A DNA stretch of 64,000 nt from Rhodophyticola sp. CCM32 (GTDB lineage: Bacteria; Pseudomonadota; Alphaproteobacteria; Rhodobacterales; Rhodobacteraceae). The stretch lies in NCBI RefSeq assembly GCF_004751985.1, contig NZ_CP038492.1, forward strand, positions 620,001 through 684,000. Direction: 5' to 3'. Within the stretch, counting starts at the first letter, position 1; each line of letters starts with the position of its first letter. The translations under genes were made by a program, and so were the position numbers. Positions 26,193 to 34,620 of the stretch are shown here, one piece after another. The notes under the pieces were generated by a model that was not told the DNA's origin, did no database searches, and was given only the letters and a program-made list of their open reading frames with translations.

Positions 26193-27527
26193 TCAGCCTT
26201 GGCGCTTGCGGACAGTATCGGCAAAGGCGCGGGCCTCTGCCGGAGCGTGGCCCAACAAGGTGCCGGGGTTGAGCGTTTCGGCGAGATCAAGCCCCGGAAA
26301 ATCACGGGCGACAAGCGTGGTCAGCGCTGTTTGCGTGACCTTAGCTTCCTCGCATAATACTTTGATTTTGTTTTTTGACTCCGGGATTGTCATGACAGTG
26401 GACAGGGCCTGGCTGAGCATCTCTGCATGGATCAGATCAAGATTGCCGGCCATATTCGCCGCCATGCGGGCCAGATTCGGTTGCAGGGTTTCTGCAAGAT
26501 CGGCGGCCAGGGCAACCGCCTTCGCCGCGCCCATGATCATCGGCGGCAGGGAAAGCCATTCGGTGAACCAGGCGGCGCCATCCCGGTCCTGCCGGTGCAG
26601 CAGAGCCGATTGCATCGCCCCGTTCAGCGCAATGTTGTGACGCGCCAGAGCCACCAGAACCGAAGCGCCGACAGGATTCTGTTTCTGCGGCATGGTGGAG
26701 GAGGTGCCGGTGCGGCCCAATGTGACCTCGGCAATATCGGTCTGGGTCAGCAGGATCAGATCCTCGCCGATCTTGCCGCAGGATCCGGTGAGCCCGGTCA
26801 GCCATCCGGCCAGGGCGGCGATATTGTCGCGCTGGCTGTGCCAGGAGCCGGGCGGGCAGGTGAGGTCAAGCGCATCGGCCAGCGCCTGTCGCAGGGCGGG
26901 AAGGTCTGGCCCGAAGGCCGCGCCGGTGCCCGCCGCCCCGGACAGGGAGACCGACAAAAGCCCGGGCCGCAGCGCTTCCAGCCGCGTCTGATGGGACAGG
27001 ATCGGGCGGCCCCAACTGGCCGCCACCGCCCCGAAACTGGTGGGCGTGGCATGCTGGCCATAGGTGCGGCCCGCCATCGGGGTTTCCGCATGGGTTTCGG
27101 CCAGATCGGCCAGCGCCCGGGCCAGACGGGATGCCTCCCCGTTGATCCTGCTCAGGGCCTGTCGCAGGCGCAGGGCAAGCGCGGTGTCGATGATGTCTTG
27201 TGATGTGGCCCCCCAATGGAGGTATCGGGCGGTTTGCGGATCGCCGATTTCGGCGCGAAAGGCGGTCAGAAGGCCGGGGATCGGCACCCCGTTTTCGCCG
27301 GTCGCACCGGCCAGTGCGGCGGGGTCGATCTGCACCTCAAGGCTGGCGCGATGGATGGCCGCGCCCGCCTCGGCCGGGATCAGGCCAAGCGCGCCCTGGG
27401 CCCTGGCCAGCGCGCCTTCGACCAGCAGCATGGCGCGTATCTCGGCGCTGTCGGTGAACAGCCGGGCGGTCTCCCGGTCGGTGAACAGGTCGCGGTAAAG
27501 CGGGCTGTCAAAGGCAGAGACGCTCAT
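26193..27527 (-). CDS. pcaB: 3-carboxy-cis,cis-muconate cycloisomerase
   Basis: Protocatechuate branch of the beta-ketoadipate pathway: cyclises 3-carboxymuconate to gamma-carboxymuconolactone. 444 residues of the fumarase/aspartase superfamily, with the mobile-loop signature GTSSTMPQKQNPV, an HWGATSQDIIDTA motif, and GRTYGQHATPT. Its start overlaps the stop of the pcaD-like gene by 4 bp (ATGA), so both are cotranscribed. The other pca genes are not in this window. Confidence 0.93.
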   Translation of the reverse strand: MSVSAFDSPLYRDLFTDRETARLFTDSAEIRAMLLVEGALARAQGALGLIPAEAGAAIHRASLEVQIDPAALAGATGENGVPIPGLLTAFRAEIGDPQTARYLHWGATSQDIIDTALALRLRQALSRINGEASRLARALADLAETHAETPMAGRTYGQHATPTSFGAVAASWGRPILSHQTRLEALRPGLLSVSLSGAAGTGAAFGPDLPALRQALADALDLTCPPGSWHSQRDNIAALAGWLTGLTGSCGKIGEDLILLTQTDIAEVTLGRTGTSSTMPQKQNPVGASVLVALARHNIALNGAMQSALLHRQDRDGAAWFTEWLSLPPMIMGAAKAVALAADLAETLQPNLARMAANMAGNLDLIHAEMLSQALSTVMTIPESKNKIKVLCEEAKVTQTALTTLVARDFPGLDLAETLNPGTLLGHAPAEARAFADTVRKRQG

Positions 27528-28323
27528 GACGCGGCCCCGATCACACCCTGACCGGTCAGGAAATCACTCAGAAGGGCGGCATAGGTTTCCGGTGCCTCGA
27601 TACAGGGCAGATGGCCCGCACCGCGGATCATCTCATACCGGGCGCCGGGGATCAGGGCGGCCAGTTCGCGGATCAGATCCGGCGGGGTGGAGGCATCCTC
27701 GGACCCGGCGATGACCAGGGTCGGCAGGCGCAGGGTGGCGGTGGGGGTGTAGAAATCACTGCCCGCAACCGCGGCGCAGCATCCCGCATAACCCGCCGCA
27801 TCCGTGGTCTCCAGCATGCGCTGCCAGGGGGGGTCGCGGGGCTGTTGCGGAAGGATTTGCTGAACCAGCGGTCCATGATCGCGCCCGACATCGCCTTGAG
27901 CCCCTGATCTTCGACCATGGCGATCCGATCCTCCCACAGGGCGCGGGTGCCGATTTTGGGGGCGGTGTTCGACAGGACAAGGGCGCGCACCAGATCAAGC
28001 CGTTTGGCCGCAAGCCCCTGGGCGATCATCCCGCCGATGGAGAGGCCGACAAAGACGCAGTCGCGGATATTCAGCGCGTCCAGCAGGTGTTCGGCATCGC
28101 GGACCAGCGCGCCCATCGTGTACGGGCCGGGCGGGCAGCCCGACAGGCCATGGCCGCGCTTGTCATAGCGGATCAGGCGCAGAGAGCCGGGCAGGCGGGC
28201 GATGATATCGTCCCAGAGCCGCAGATCGGTGCCAAGCGCATTGGCGAACACGACCGGCGGGCCGCCCGGGTCGCCGTCTTCGCGGAAATGCAGATGGGTG
28301 TCGCCAAGTGCGATACTGTTCAT
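27524..28323 (-). pseudogene. pcaD: 3-oxoadipate enol-lactonase PcaD-like hydrolase with apparent 1-nt frameshift
   Basis: A full alpha/beta hydrolase is encoded across two frames, about 265 residues. First part: MNSIALGDTHLHFREDG, FANALGTDLRLWDD, nucleophile elbow GLSIGGMIAQGLAA. Second part: QRMLETTDAAGYAGCCAAVAG, TLVIAGSEDASTP (acid), GAGHLPCIEAPE (His). These fit PcaD, which hydrolyses 3-oxoadipate enol-lactone in the same pathway as the adjacent pcaB. The break is at the G4 run 27838-27841 (C run on the coding strand); one added base restores SPRDPPWQRM. GGAGGG precedes ATG 28323. Confidence 0.85.
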
Positions 28324-28398
28324 GGAACCCTCCGTTCCGGCCCTTGTCCGATGTTTCGGGGCCTGCTGCAAGCTTCGCCCGGCGGGTGGGCCGTACAG

Positions 28399-28520
28399 AC
28401 ACAGGCAGAGGGCATCGCCCGAACCGAGGGGTGGGCGAGAAGCGCCCGCGCCCCGTGGGGGCGGCTCAGACGCTGCCCGGCGGTGCCGCCGGGCGAGGTG
28501 GTACAGCCTATGCCCGAATA
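28399..28520. repeat. R2 element, copy b
   Basis: Between pcaD and the divergent alcohol dehydrogenase. Shares GGGCATCGCCCGAACCGAGG, GGTGGGCGAGAAGCGCCCG and the CCCGGCGGTGCCGCCGGGCG palindrome with the other copies, in the orientation opposite to copies a and e. It occupies most of a promoter-bearing gap, so the divergent promoters must lie at its edges. Confidence 0.78.
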
Positions 28521-28627
28521 TCCCACCCACATCCCGATGACGGAAACGGGCGGTTTACGCCGCGATTGGGCTTGCGGGTGGGGCAAACCGCTTCCAATGT
28601 CACGCGAAAGTCCAGGGAGACATATCC

Positions 28628-29706
28628 GTGACCAAGATCAAAGCCGCCATCTGCCATGCCTTTGGCGACCCGCTGTCCATCGAAGAGGTAACCCTGCGGG
28701 CGCCCGCATTTGGCGAGGTCGAGGTGACGCTGGAGGCGGTGGCGATCTGCCATTCCGACATCTCGTTCATCGACGGTGGTTGGGGCGGGGATCTGCCTGC
28801 GGTCTACGGCCATGAGGCCGCCGGGATCGTCACCGGCATCGGCCCCGGGGTCAGCGGTCTTGAGACCGGCGCAAGGGTCATCGTGACCCTGATCCGGGCC
28901 TGCGGCACATGCGTGGATTGTGCCTCGGGCGCGCCGGTCTATTGCAGTTCATCCGAGCCGGTCACACCGACCCTGACCGCCGGGGATGGCACAGCGCTGA
29001 CCAAGGGCCTGAAATGCGCGGGTTTCGCCGAAAAGGTGGTGGTCGACCAAAGCCAGATCGCGCCGGTGGGGGGCCTGTCGCCCGATGCGGCCTGTCTGCT
29101 GGCCTGTGGCGTGCCCACGGGTGTGGGTGCGGCGGTGAATACGGCGGGCATTCGCCCGGGGGATAATGTGGTGGTGATCGGCGCGGGCGGCGTGGGGCTG
29201 AACGCGATACAAGGGGCCTATATCGCCGGTGCGGCGAAGATCATCGTGATGGATCTGGAGCCTTCGAAACTGGAGGATGCCAAGACTTTCGGCGCCACCG
29301 ATGGCGTGCTGGCAAGCGATCCGAAACCCTGGAAGGCGGTGCGCGCACTGACGGCTGGGCGCGGGGCCGATCATGTGCTGGTCTCGGTCGGCGCCATCCC
29401 GGCCTATGATGTGGCGCTGCACCTGCTGGCCCCGGGGGCACGGTCTATGCGGTGGGGATGCCGCATTCGGGGCAAAGTTCCAGCTATGAGCCGGTGATCA
29501 TCGCCGCGACCGGGCAGGGGATGCGCGGCGCGCTGATGGGGGAGGTGGTGCTGAAACGGGATATTCCCTGGATGGTGGAGCTGTACGGCCAGGGGCGGCT
29601 GAAACTGGATGAGCTGATCTCGGGCCGCTGGTCACTGGACCAGATCAATGAGGCGATTGCCGATACCAGGGCGGGCAAGGCGCGCCGCAATGTGATTGTG
29701 TTCTGA
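28628..29706 (+). pseudogene. Zinc-dependent alcohol dehydrogenase (MDR) with apparent 1-nt frameshift
   Basis: NAD(P)-dependent medium-chain dehydrogenase, about 359 residues across two frames. Catalytic zinc ligands ICHSD (Cys) and GHEAAG (His), structural zinc cysteines CGTCVDC then a later Cys, and the cofactor motif GAGGVGLNAIQG. The break is in the G5 run 29434-29438: LHLLAPG continues as TVYAVGMPHSGQ once one G is added. The second part ends ADTRAGKARRNVIVF, normal for the family. GTG start at 28628 with GGGAGA at 28614-28619. Resembles class III-like aryl/alkyl alcohol dehydrogenases; substrate unknown. Confidence 0.86.
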
Positions 29707-29814
29707 AAGCCTGTTGCAGACGCCCGTACCCCACCGGTCGCCGGGCGCGTCTCTGGACCCGTCCGGGGAAACATGATCTGTTTTTCGTCTGAGCCGCCGG
29801 GAAAGGACCCTGCC

Positions 29815-31038
29815 ATGAAACTTGCCGATCTTGAGGTCTTTGTCACCGCACCGCCAGCGCCCGGATGGGGCGGGCGGTACTGGCTGACCCTGCGGGTGAC
29901 CACCGCCTGCGGGATCACCGGGCTGGGCGAGGTTTATGCCGCGGCTGTCGGGCCAGAGGCGATGCGCGCGGTCATCACGGATGTGTTTGAACGCCATATG
30001 GAGGGCGAAAGCCCCGAGGACATCGAAAAAATGTTCCGCCGGGTCTATTCCAGCGGGTTCACGCAACGGCCCGACCCGACAGTGATCGGTGCGTTTTCCG
30101 GCCTTGAAATCGCCTGTTGGGATATTCTGGGCAAGGCGCGGGAGCGGCCGGTCTGGGCGCTGCTTGGCGGGCGGATGAATGACCGGCTGCGCGCCTATTC
30201 CTATCTCTACCCGATGGAGCATCATGACGGCACGGCGTTCTGGACCCGCCCGGATCAGGCGGCCGAGGCTGCCGCCGCCCTGGTTGCAGAGGGCTGGACC
30301 GCAGTGAAATTCGACCCCGCAGGCCCCTACACCATGCGCGGCGGGCATATGCCGGCGCTGTCGGATATCGCGCAATCCGTGGCCCATTGCACCCGGATCC
30401 GCGCGGCGGTGGGGGACCGGGCCGATCTGCTTTTCGGCACCCATGGGCAGTTTTCGACCGCAGGCGCAATCCGTCTGGCCAAGGCGTTGGAGCGGTTTGA
30501 CCCGCTTTGGTACGAGGAACCGGTGCCGCCCGACAATTGCGCCGCCATGGCCGAGGTGGCGCGCGCCACCGCGATCCCCGTGGCAACGGGGGAGCGGCTG
30601 TGTACCAAGGCGGAATTCGCGCCGGTGCTGCGCCAGGGTGCCGCGCGGATCCTGCAACCCGCGCTTGGCCGTGTCGGCGGCATATGGGAGGCCAAGAAGA
30701 TCGCCGCCATGGCCGAGGTCTATAACGCGCATATGGCCCCGCATCTCTATGCCGGTCCGGTGGAATGGGCCGCCAATGTGCATTTCGGGGTCAGTTGCCC
30801 GAACCTGCTGATGGTCGAGGCGATCGAAACCCCGTTCCATGATGCGCTGGTCACAGGCCGCCCGAAGGTCGAAAACGGGTTTGTCGAGGCCCCCGCCGCC
30901 CCCGGTCTGGGGATCGAGCTGAATGAGGATGTGGCCGCCGCCCATCCCTATACCGGCGACCGCTTGCATCTGGAGATGCGCGACGCCCCCTGCGACTGGC
31001 AGAACGGCAATGCTTTCGCGGGTGGCGCGGCAGAGTGA
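29815..31038 (+). CDS. Mandelate racemase/enolase-superfamily sugar-acid dehydratase
   Basis: A 407-residue enolase-superfamily protein. The capping domain has WLTLRVTTACGITGLGEVY; the barrel carries AVKFDPAGPYTMRGG, FGTHGQFSTAGA, the metal ligand runs YEEPVPPDN and ATGERLCTK, and a His in MAPHLYAGPVEWAA. These fit the galactonate/mannonate dehydratase side rather than muconate cycloisomerase. GGAC near 29805 precedes ATG 29815; an earlier in-frame ATG at 29773 has no good ribosome site. It follows the alcohol dehydrogenase by about 110 bp on the same strand. Confidence 0.85.
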   Translation: MKLADLEVFVTAPPAPGWGGRYWLTLRVTTACGITGLGEVYAAAVGPEAMRAVITDVFERHMEGESPEDIEKMFRRVYSSGFTQRPDPTVIGAFSGLEIACWDILGKARERPVWALLGGRMNDRLRAYSYLYPMEHHDGTAFWTRPDQAAEAAAALVAEGWTAVKFDPAGPYTMRGGHMPALSDIAQSVAHCTRIRAAVGDRADLLFGTHGQFSTAGAIRLAKALERFDPLWYEEPVPPDNCAAMAEVARATAIPVATGERLCTKAEFAPVLRQGAARILQPALGRVGGIWEAKKIAAMAEVYNAHMAPHLYAGPVEWAANVHFGVSCPNLLMVEAIETPFHDALVTGRPKVENGFVEAPAAPGLGIELNEDVAAAHPYTGDRLHLEMRDAPCDWQNGNAFAGGAAE

Positions 31039-31059
31039 AACCGGTGGCGTGACCGACCG

Positions 31060-31412
31060 GGAAGGCGCATCCAGCCTGTCGTGGCGCGACGTCGCAACAA
31101 AGGTCTGCGTGCGCCAGTGCCCGAACGGAGCATGATCAACCAGCCGCCGGCCACGCGGTGCCCGGCCCATGGTTTTGGCCATATTGGTCTTGAGCCAGGT
31201 CTCATCCGTCGCCCGGCAGGGTATCGCGCAAGCGATGCACGAGAGGGAAGAAAGCCGATGCGTTCCAGCATATGCGCCATCAAGGGCTGGCGGTGCGTGA
31301 TCCAGACATGCCTTTGCCGGGCAACCTTTGCCCGCTTCTGCTCAAGGGCCTGAATGTCTTTTTTATGCGTCAGCCCAAGCCGCCGGAAGAGCCGCCAGAC
31401 CGAGCTGGGAGC
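31060..31412 (-). pseudogene. IS630-family transposase remnant
   Basis: On the minus strand, fragments of an IS630 transposase can be read: SVWRLFRRLGLTHKKDIQAL, EQKRAKVARQRHVWITHRQP, MAHMLERIGFL, and in another frame DETWLKTNMAKTMGRAPRGR, LVDHAPFGHWRTQTFVA, HDRLDAP. A 41-bp insertion separates GFL from DETW, shifting the frame. The N-terminal helix-turn-helix part and the C-terminal catalytic part are missing. The same family has a second remnant at 54098-54630. It marks the left edge of the AT-richer islet. Confidence 0.85.
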
Positions 31413-31472
31413 GACAGATACGCTTCTACGTAAACTGAAAACGCTTTAGCAGTGAGTATTTCAATACGAAAA

Positions 31473-31497
31473 GTAACACTATTACTAATAGTGTTAC
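31473..31497. repeat. Palindrome P1 downstream of the RTX gene
   Basis: GTAACACTATT-ACT-AATAGTGTTAC, a perfect 11-bp inverted repeat with a 3-bp spacer. The same core (GTAACACTAT / ATAGTGTTAC) recurs at 32908-32940 and, imperfectly, at 33018-33048, bracketing the RTX lipoprotein gene. Confidence 0.8.
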
Positions 31498-31513
31498 GCT
31501 GTATGTGTTCTAT

Positions 31514-31613
31514 AGCATGCTGCCTTAAACCTGAGACATCGCGCATCACAAATGTCCCGGGAACGCGAAGCGTGGCAGGGCATTTGTGATTCAAGTTTAA
31601 GGCAGGGTGTTTT
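31514..31613. repeat. R3 foldback element, copy 1
   Basis: A 100-bp element with long inverted ends: GCTGCCTTAAACCTGA at left and TCAAGTTTAAGGCAGGGTG at right. An inner inverted pair CACAAATG / CATTTGTG flanks a GC-rich core. Two more copies, in the same orientation, lie at 39163-39266 and 46097-46197. The whole unit can fold into one long hairpin. Confidence 0.85.
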
Positions 31614-31684
31614 AGGCTATGCAAGTAGCATGCTTTAGAAAGAAATATTCGGTGAAGTGACATTCAAAGGTCGGTTGCAACCAT

Positions 31685-32827
31685 TCAATGTCCGACCAAC
31701 AACACGCCTCTTTGTATCCAGTCTGCAATACTCACGTCACTCATAGTTAGACCATCGTGGTACATTAACCTAACAACTGACTGAAACGCCTCTCCTGTGC
31801 CATGCGGGTCGACCAAAATATCAACGTAATCGGCCTCGAACGAAACACGGACAAAACTGCTATATAGGATTTCCGCATCATCTTGTTCCGCCAAATCGTT
31901 CCACTCGTCGGCAGAAATTACAGGCCTAAGATTTATCACATCACCTTCTTGGAGGCTGAAATCATGCACTACGTCAACATCGCCGCGAATTGCGTCCGAA
32001 CTGTAGATCAAAAAAACATCTGCGCCACGACCGCCATGAAGTTGGTCGCCGTCATGCTCGCCAGCAAGAACATCGTTACCGTCAAATCCAAATATGTTAT
32101 CAATGCCGTGCCAACCAAAGATGGCATCACTCGCCGCGCTACCCATCAGAATGTCCGCGTCTTCCCATCCAAAGACCATTGCCCCATCAGGCATAGCTGT
32201 CTGGTAAGCATCGTTACCTAGAAATTCAGCGTTTGGCCCATTCACTTGGTTGCCATAGTCAGCCATTTGGTTAGCGGTTTCGCTAACGCGGTAGGCTCGA
32301 ACGAACAAGGATACCTCTTGCTCTAAGCCCTGCTCGTTTCTTAGATGAATTGATATGTTCTCGCTCTGGAACGGTTCAATCAATGTTTGGGATGAAATGT
32401 ACGTATAAAAGCCACTTCTAAATATGATGAATGAACCGTAGCTCGTTGGGATCGAAATCGATCCCACACCCTCTGGTATTAAGGTGTTTTGCCCTTCAAA
32501 GGTAACAGAATGAACGCGGAGATTAGCGACGCTGCGCGCGGTCGTATCTCCTGAATTCTCTTGGTTCTGTAAGGTAACGATGTTTCCGACGGTCACCCAA
32601 TCGCAGGAATATAGAATGACCTCGTCTGGGCCGACATTAGTGAACACATTCTCCAGGAAATATAGTTGTTCATGCCATGCACGCCTAAAGTGATCATGCC
32701 CGTATGAAAGGGCCTGCCCAACTGGATATCCAACACAGGAAGCCAGTAGCATTCCTCCCAAGCCAAAGGCACCGAGAACTTTCTTGATCCGGGAATGAAA
32801 TTTGACGTGCAAATCGGTTATCCGCAT
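31685..32827 (-). CDS. Predicted lipoprotein with C-terminal RTX calcium-binding repeats
   Basis: A 380-residue protein starting MRITDLHVKFHSRIKKVLG. Residues about 17-33 are hydrophobic and end in a lipobox, MLLASC, so the mature N terminus would be a lipidated cysteine. The middle (about 60-200) is beta-rich with no family I recognise. Residues about 215-270 contain RTX nonapeptide repeats: GSAASDAIFGWHGIDNIFGF, DGNDVLAGEHDGDQLHGGRG, then ADVFLIYSSDAI, and the tail (VVHDFSLQEGDVINLRP) resembles serralysin-type C-terminal domains. Lipobox plus RTX is unusual because RTX proteins normally use type I secretion without a signal peptide. Base composition is clearly lower in GC than flanking genes, suggesting transfer. 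A TTG 12 bp upstream is an alternative start. Confidence 0.8.
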   Translation of the reverse strand: MRITDLHVKFHSRIKKVLGAFGLGGMLLASCVGYPVGQALSYGHDHFRRAWHEQLYFLENVFTNVGPDEVILYSCDWVTVGNIVTLQNQENSGDTTARSVANLRVHSVTFEGQNTLIPEGVGSISIPTSYGSFIIFRSGFYTYISSQTLIEPFQSENISIHLRNEQGLEQEVSLFVRAYRVSETANQMADYGNQVNGPNAEFLGNDAYQTAMPDGAMVFGWEDADILMGSAASDAIFGWHGIDNIFGFDGNDVLAGEHDGDQLHGGRGADVFLIYSSDAIRGDVDVVHDFSLQEGDVINLRPVISADEWNDLAEQDDAEILYSSFVRVSFEADYVDILVDPHGTGEAFQSVVRLMYHDGLTMSDVSIADWIQRGVLLVGH

Positions 32828-32907
32828 GGCCAGGCCCAATTCTAACAGTGTTCGACATTCTTAACAGCCTTGACCATCTTTGTAGATACTCATTGGTTTC
32901 AAGTGCA

Positions 32908-32940
32908 TCATGTAACACTATGGGTAATAGTGTTACATGA
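32908..32940. repeat. Palindrome P2 upstream of the RTX gene
   Basis: TCATGTAACACTAT-GGGTA-ATAGTGTTACATGA, perfect 14-bp arms with a 5-bp spacer, about 80 bp upstream of the RTX start. Position fits an operator; recurrence downstream of the gene (P1) fits an element boundary instead. Confidence 0.8.
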
Positions 32941-33017
32941 TAACCCGTGGGGCGGGGGAGGGGCCTACAGCCAATGCTCGCTTTTCCTGGGGATGATCTT
33001 CGAACCGAGGATTCACA

Positions 33018-33048
33018 ATGTAACACTCTTCAGGGTATAGTGTTACAT
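33018..33048. repeat. Palindrome P3, imperfect, at the edge of the IS110 remnant
   Basis: ATGTAACACT, an 11-bp spacer, then AGTGTTACAT. Arms of 10 bp are perfect; the inner positions have diverged (CTT against ATA). It lies 78 bp from P2 and just before the IS110 remnant. Confidence 0.7.
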
Positions 33049-33071
33049 ATGAGTGAAATGCGCCTCTATGA

Positions 33072-33272
33072 CCACCAGGGAAGCCCCTGCGAAACGCCCT
33101 CTACATGTCGGCGCTCGTCGCCAACCGACACAATCCCGACATGCGCGCCCTTTACAAACACATGATCGCAGCATGCAAACCGGCCAAAGTCGCTCTGACG
33201 ACAATCATGCGAAAACTCATCATTCTGGCGAACACATTGGTCAAAGAAAACCGGGAATGGACACCAAACTGA
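33072..33272 (+). pseudogene. IS110-family transposase C-terminal remnant
   Basis: In one frame the codons read GKPLRNALYMSALVANRHNP, DMRALYKHMIAACKPAKVAL, TTIMRKLIILANTLVKENRE, then WTPN and stop at 33270-33272. This is the conserved C-terminal part of IS110-type transposases (transposase_20 region). A stop at 33069-33071 ends the frame upstream and the catalytic N-terminal domain is absent, so it is a dead fragment. No intact IS110 is present in the window. Confidence 0.85.
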
Positions 33273-33363
33273 CACTTGACCGAAGACGGATACTTTCGCC
33301 TTTGGCTCAAACGCGAAAGCCGTTCTACTGCTTCAATGTAAAGTCGAAACGCTATAGATGCGC

Positions 33364-34131
33364 TCAGCGGGCCCGCTCATGCTGATAGCGCAGGCGGGCG
33401 ATGTCTTCATTGCGCTCGGCCCGCTGCTGGTTTTTCAGGTCATCCTCCACATAATCCAGATGGGTGATAATCGCATCGCGGGCGGCTTTGGGGTCCCGGG
33501 CCTGGATCGCGTCGTTGATGGCGCGGTGATGGTCCAGCAGCAGATCGCGGGTGGTGCGCTGTTTGAACATCACCTGACGGTTATAGAACACGCCCTCGCG
33601 CAGCAGATCGAACATCGACCGCATCATATGCAGCATGATGACATTATGGCTGGCCTCGATAATGGCGAGGTGAAATTCCGCGTCCAGATTGGCCTCGTCC
33701 GAAGGGTTCCGCTTGGAATGGGCGGCTTCCATCTTGTGGAACAGCGTGTCGATCACCTTCAGATCCGTGTCAGAGCCATGGGTCGCGGCGCGGGCGGCGG
33801 CCAGCCCTTCCAGATCGCGGCGGAACGAGACGTAATCGAACACCGCCTCGTCATGGGCGGCAAACAGGCGGATCAGCGCCTCGGAAAACGCGCTGCCCAG
33901 AACATCGGCCACGTAAATCCCGGCGCTGGCGCGGGTGGCCAGCAATCCACGGGCCTGCAATTCGGCAATGGCTTCGCGGAGTGAGGGGCGCGAGACGCCA
34001 AGCCGTTCGCTGAGTTCCCGTTCCGAGGGCAGACGTTCGCCGGGCCGCAGGATGCCGCGCAGGATCAGTTGTTCAATCTGCCGCACGACAGATTGAGACA
34101 GCTTTTCCGCCTCGATACGTTGAAACGGCAT
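33364..34131 (-). CDS. FadR/GntR-family transcriptional regulator
   Basis: A 255-residue regulator. The N-terminal winged helix reads LSQSVVRQIEQLILRGILRPGERLPSERELSERLGVSRPSLREAI, the GntR signature; the C-terminal all-helical FCD domain has metal or ligand residues in NLDAEFHLAIIEASHN and the final LDYVEDDL helix. PdhR/LldR-type members control lactate, pyruvate or sugar-acid use. No target gene is adjacent in an obvious operon, so the regulon is unknown. Confidence 0.9.
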   Translation of the reverse strand: MPFQRIEAEKLSQSVVRQIEQLILRGILRPGERLPSERELSERLGVSRPSLREAIAELQARGLLATRASAGIYVADVLGSAFSEALIRLFAAHDEAVFDYVSFRRDLEGLAAARAATHGSDTDLKVIDTLFHKMEAAHSKRNPSDEANLDAEFHLAIIEASHNVIMLHMMRSMFDLLREGVFYNRQVMFKQRTTRDLLLDHHRAINDAIQARDPKAARDAIITHLDYVEDDLKNQQRAERNEDIARLRYQHERAR

Positions 34132-34330
34132 CCTGACCCCTCCCGATTGGTCAAAACATATGACCGGGTTGGGCGGGTTGTCTAGGGCCAGATGCCTTTA
34201 ATTTTAAAGCGATGATTTGCCGGGATGTGTCAGGACAGGTGAGAGGAATTTGCAATTGGTCAAAGGACGTCTTGATTGAGAGGCAGAGATGCCGTCTCGG
34301 GCGGGTATTCGGCAAGGTATCTGTACCAGA

Positions 34331-34445
34331 GCAGAGGGCCGCGCCCGAACCGAGGGGCAGGAAGCGAAGCGCCCGCCCCGTGGGGGCGGCTCAGACGCTG
34401 CCCGGCGGCGCCGCCGGGCGGAGCAGGGATGTGCCCGAATATGAG
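34331..34445. repeat. R2 element, copy c
   Basis: In the 489-bp gap between the GntR gene and the OmpA gene. It carries GCGCCCGAACCGAGGGGCAG, GGAAGCGAAGCGCCCGCCCC and the palindrome GCCCGGCGGCGCCGCCGGGC, oriented like copy b. I see no gene in the rest of this gap. Confidence 0.78.
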
Positions 34446-34620
34446 GTCGAAATATTCTTTCAGGACACTGCGATCCACATCTGGCGCAAATCTGAAGGAC
34501 AGTGTGAAATTGCTGGAGGGAAGAGCCTCGGGCAGGCCCCGCCAAAGTGCTTGCCATCAAAACCCGGCGCCGCAGGGAGCCGGGTCAGATGAGGTCAGGA
34601 TTTCGTGCCGCTTTGCAGGA

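Noticed and set aside
29632..31182. 516-codon minus-strand frame through the enolase gene
   Set aside because: Only its first 45 or so codons have meaning (IS630 remnant); the rest is antisense of the dehydratase gene.
31370..31663. 97-codon minus-strand frame over the R3 copy and IS630 edge
   Set aside because: Covers repeat and transposase-remnant DNA out of frame; similar peptides arise from each R3 copy, so it is a by-product of the element.
31473..33048. Integron attC sites
   Set aside because: The palindromes lack the RYYYAAC/GTTRRRY core pairs and the bulged imperfect arms of attC, and no integrase is nearby.
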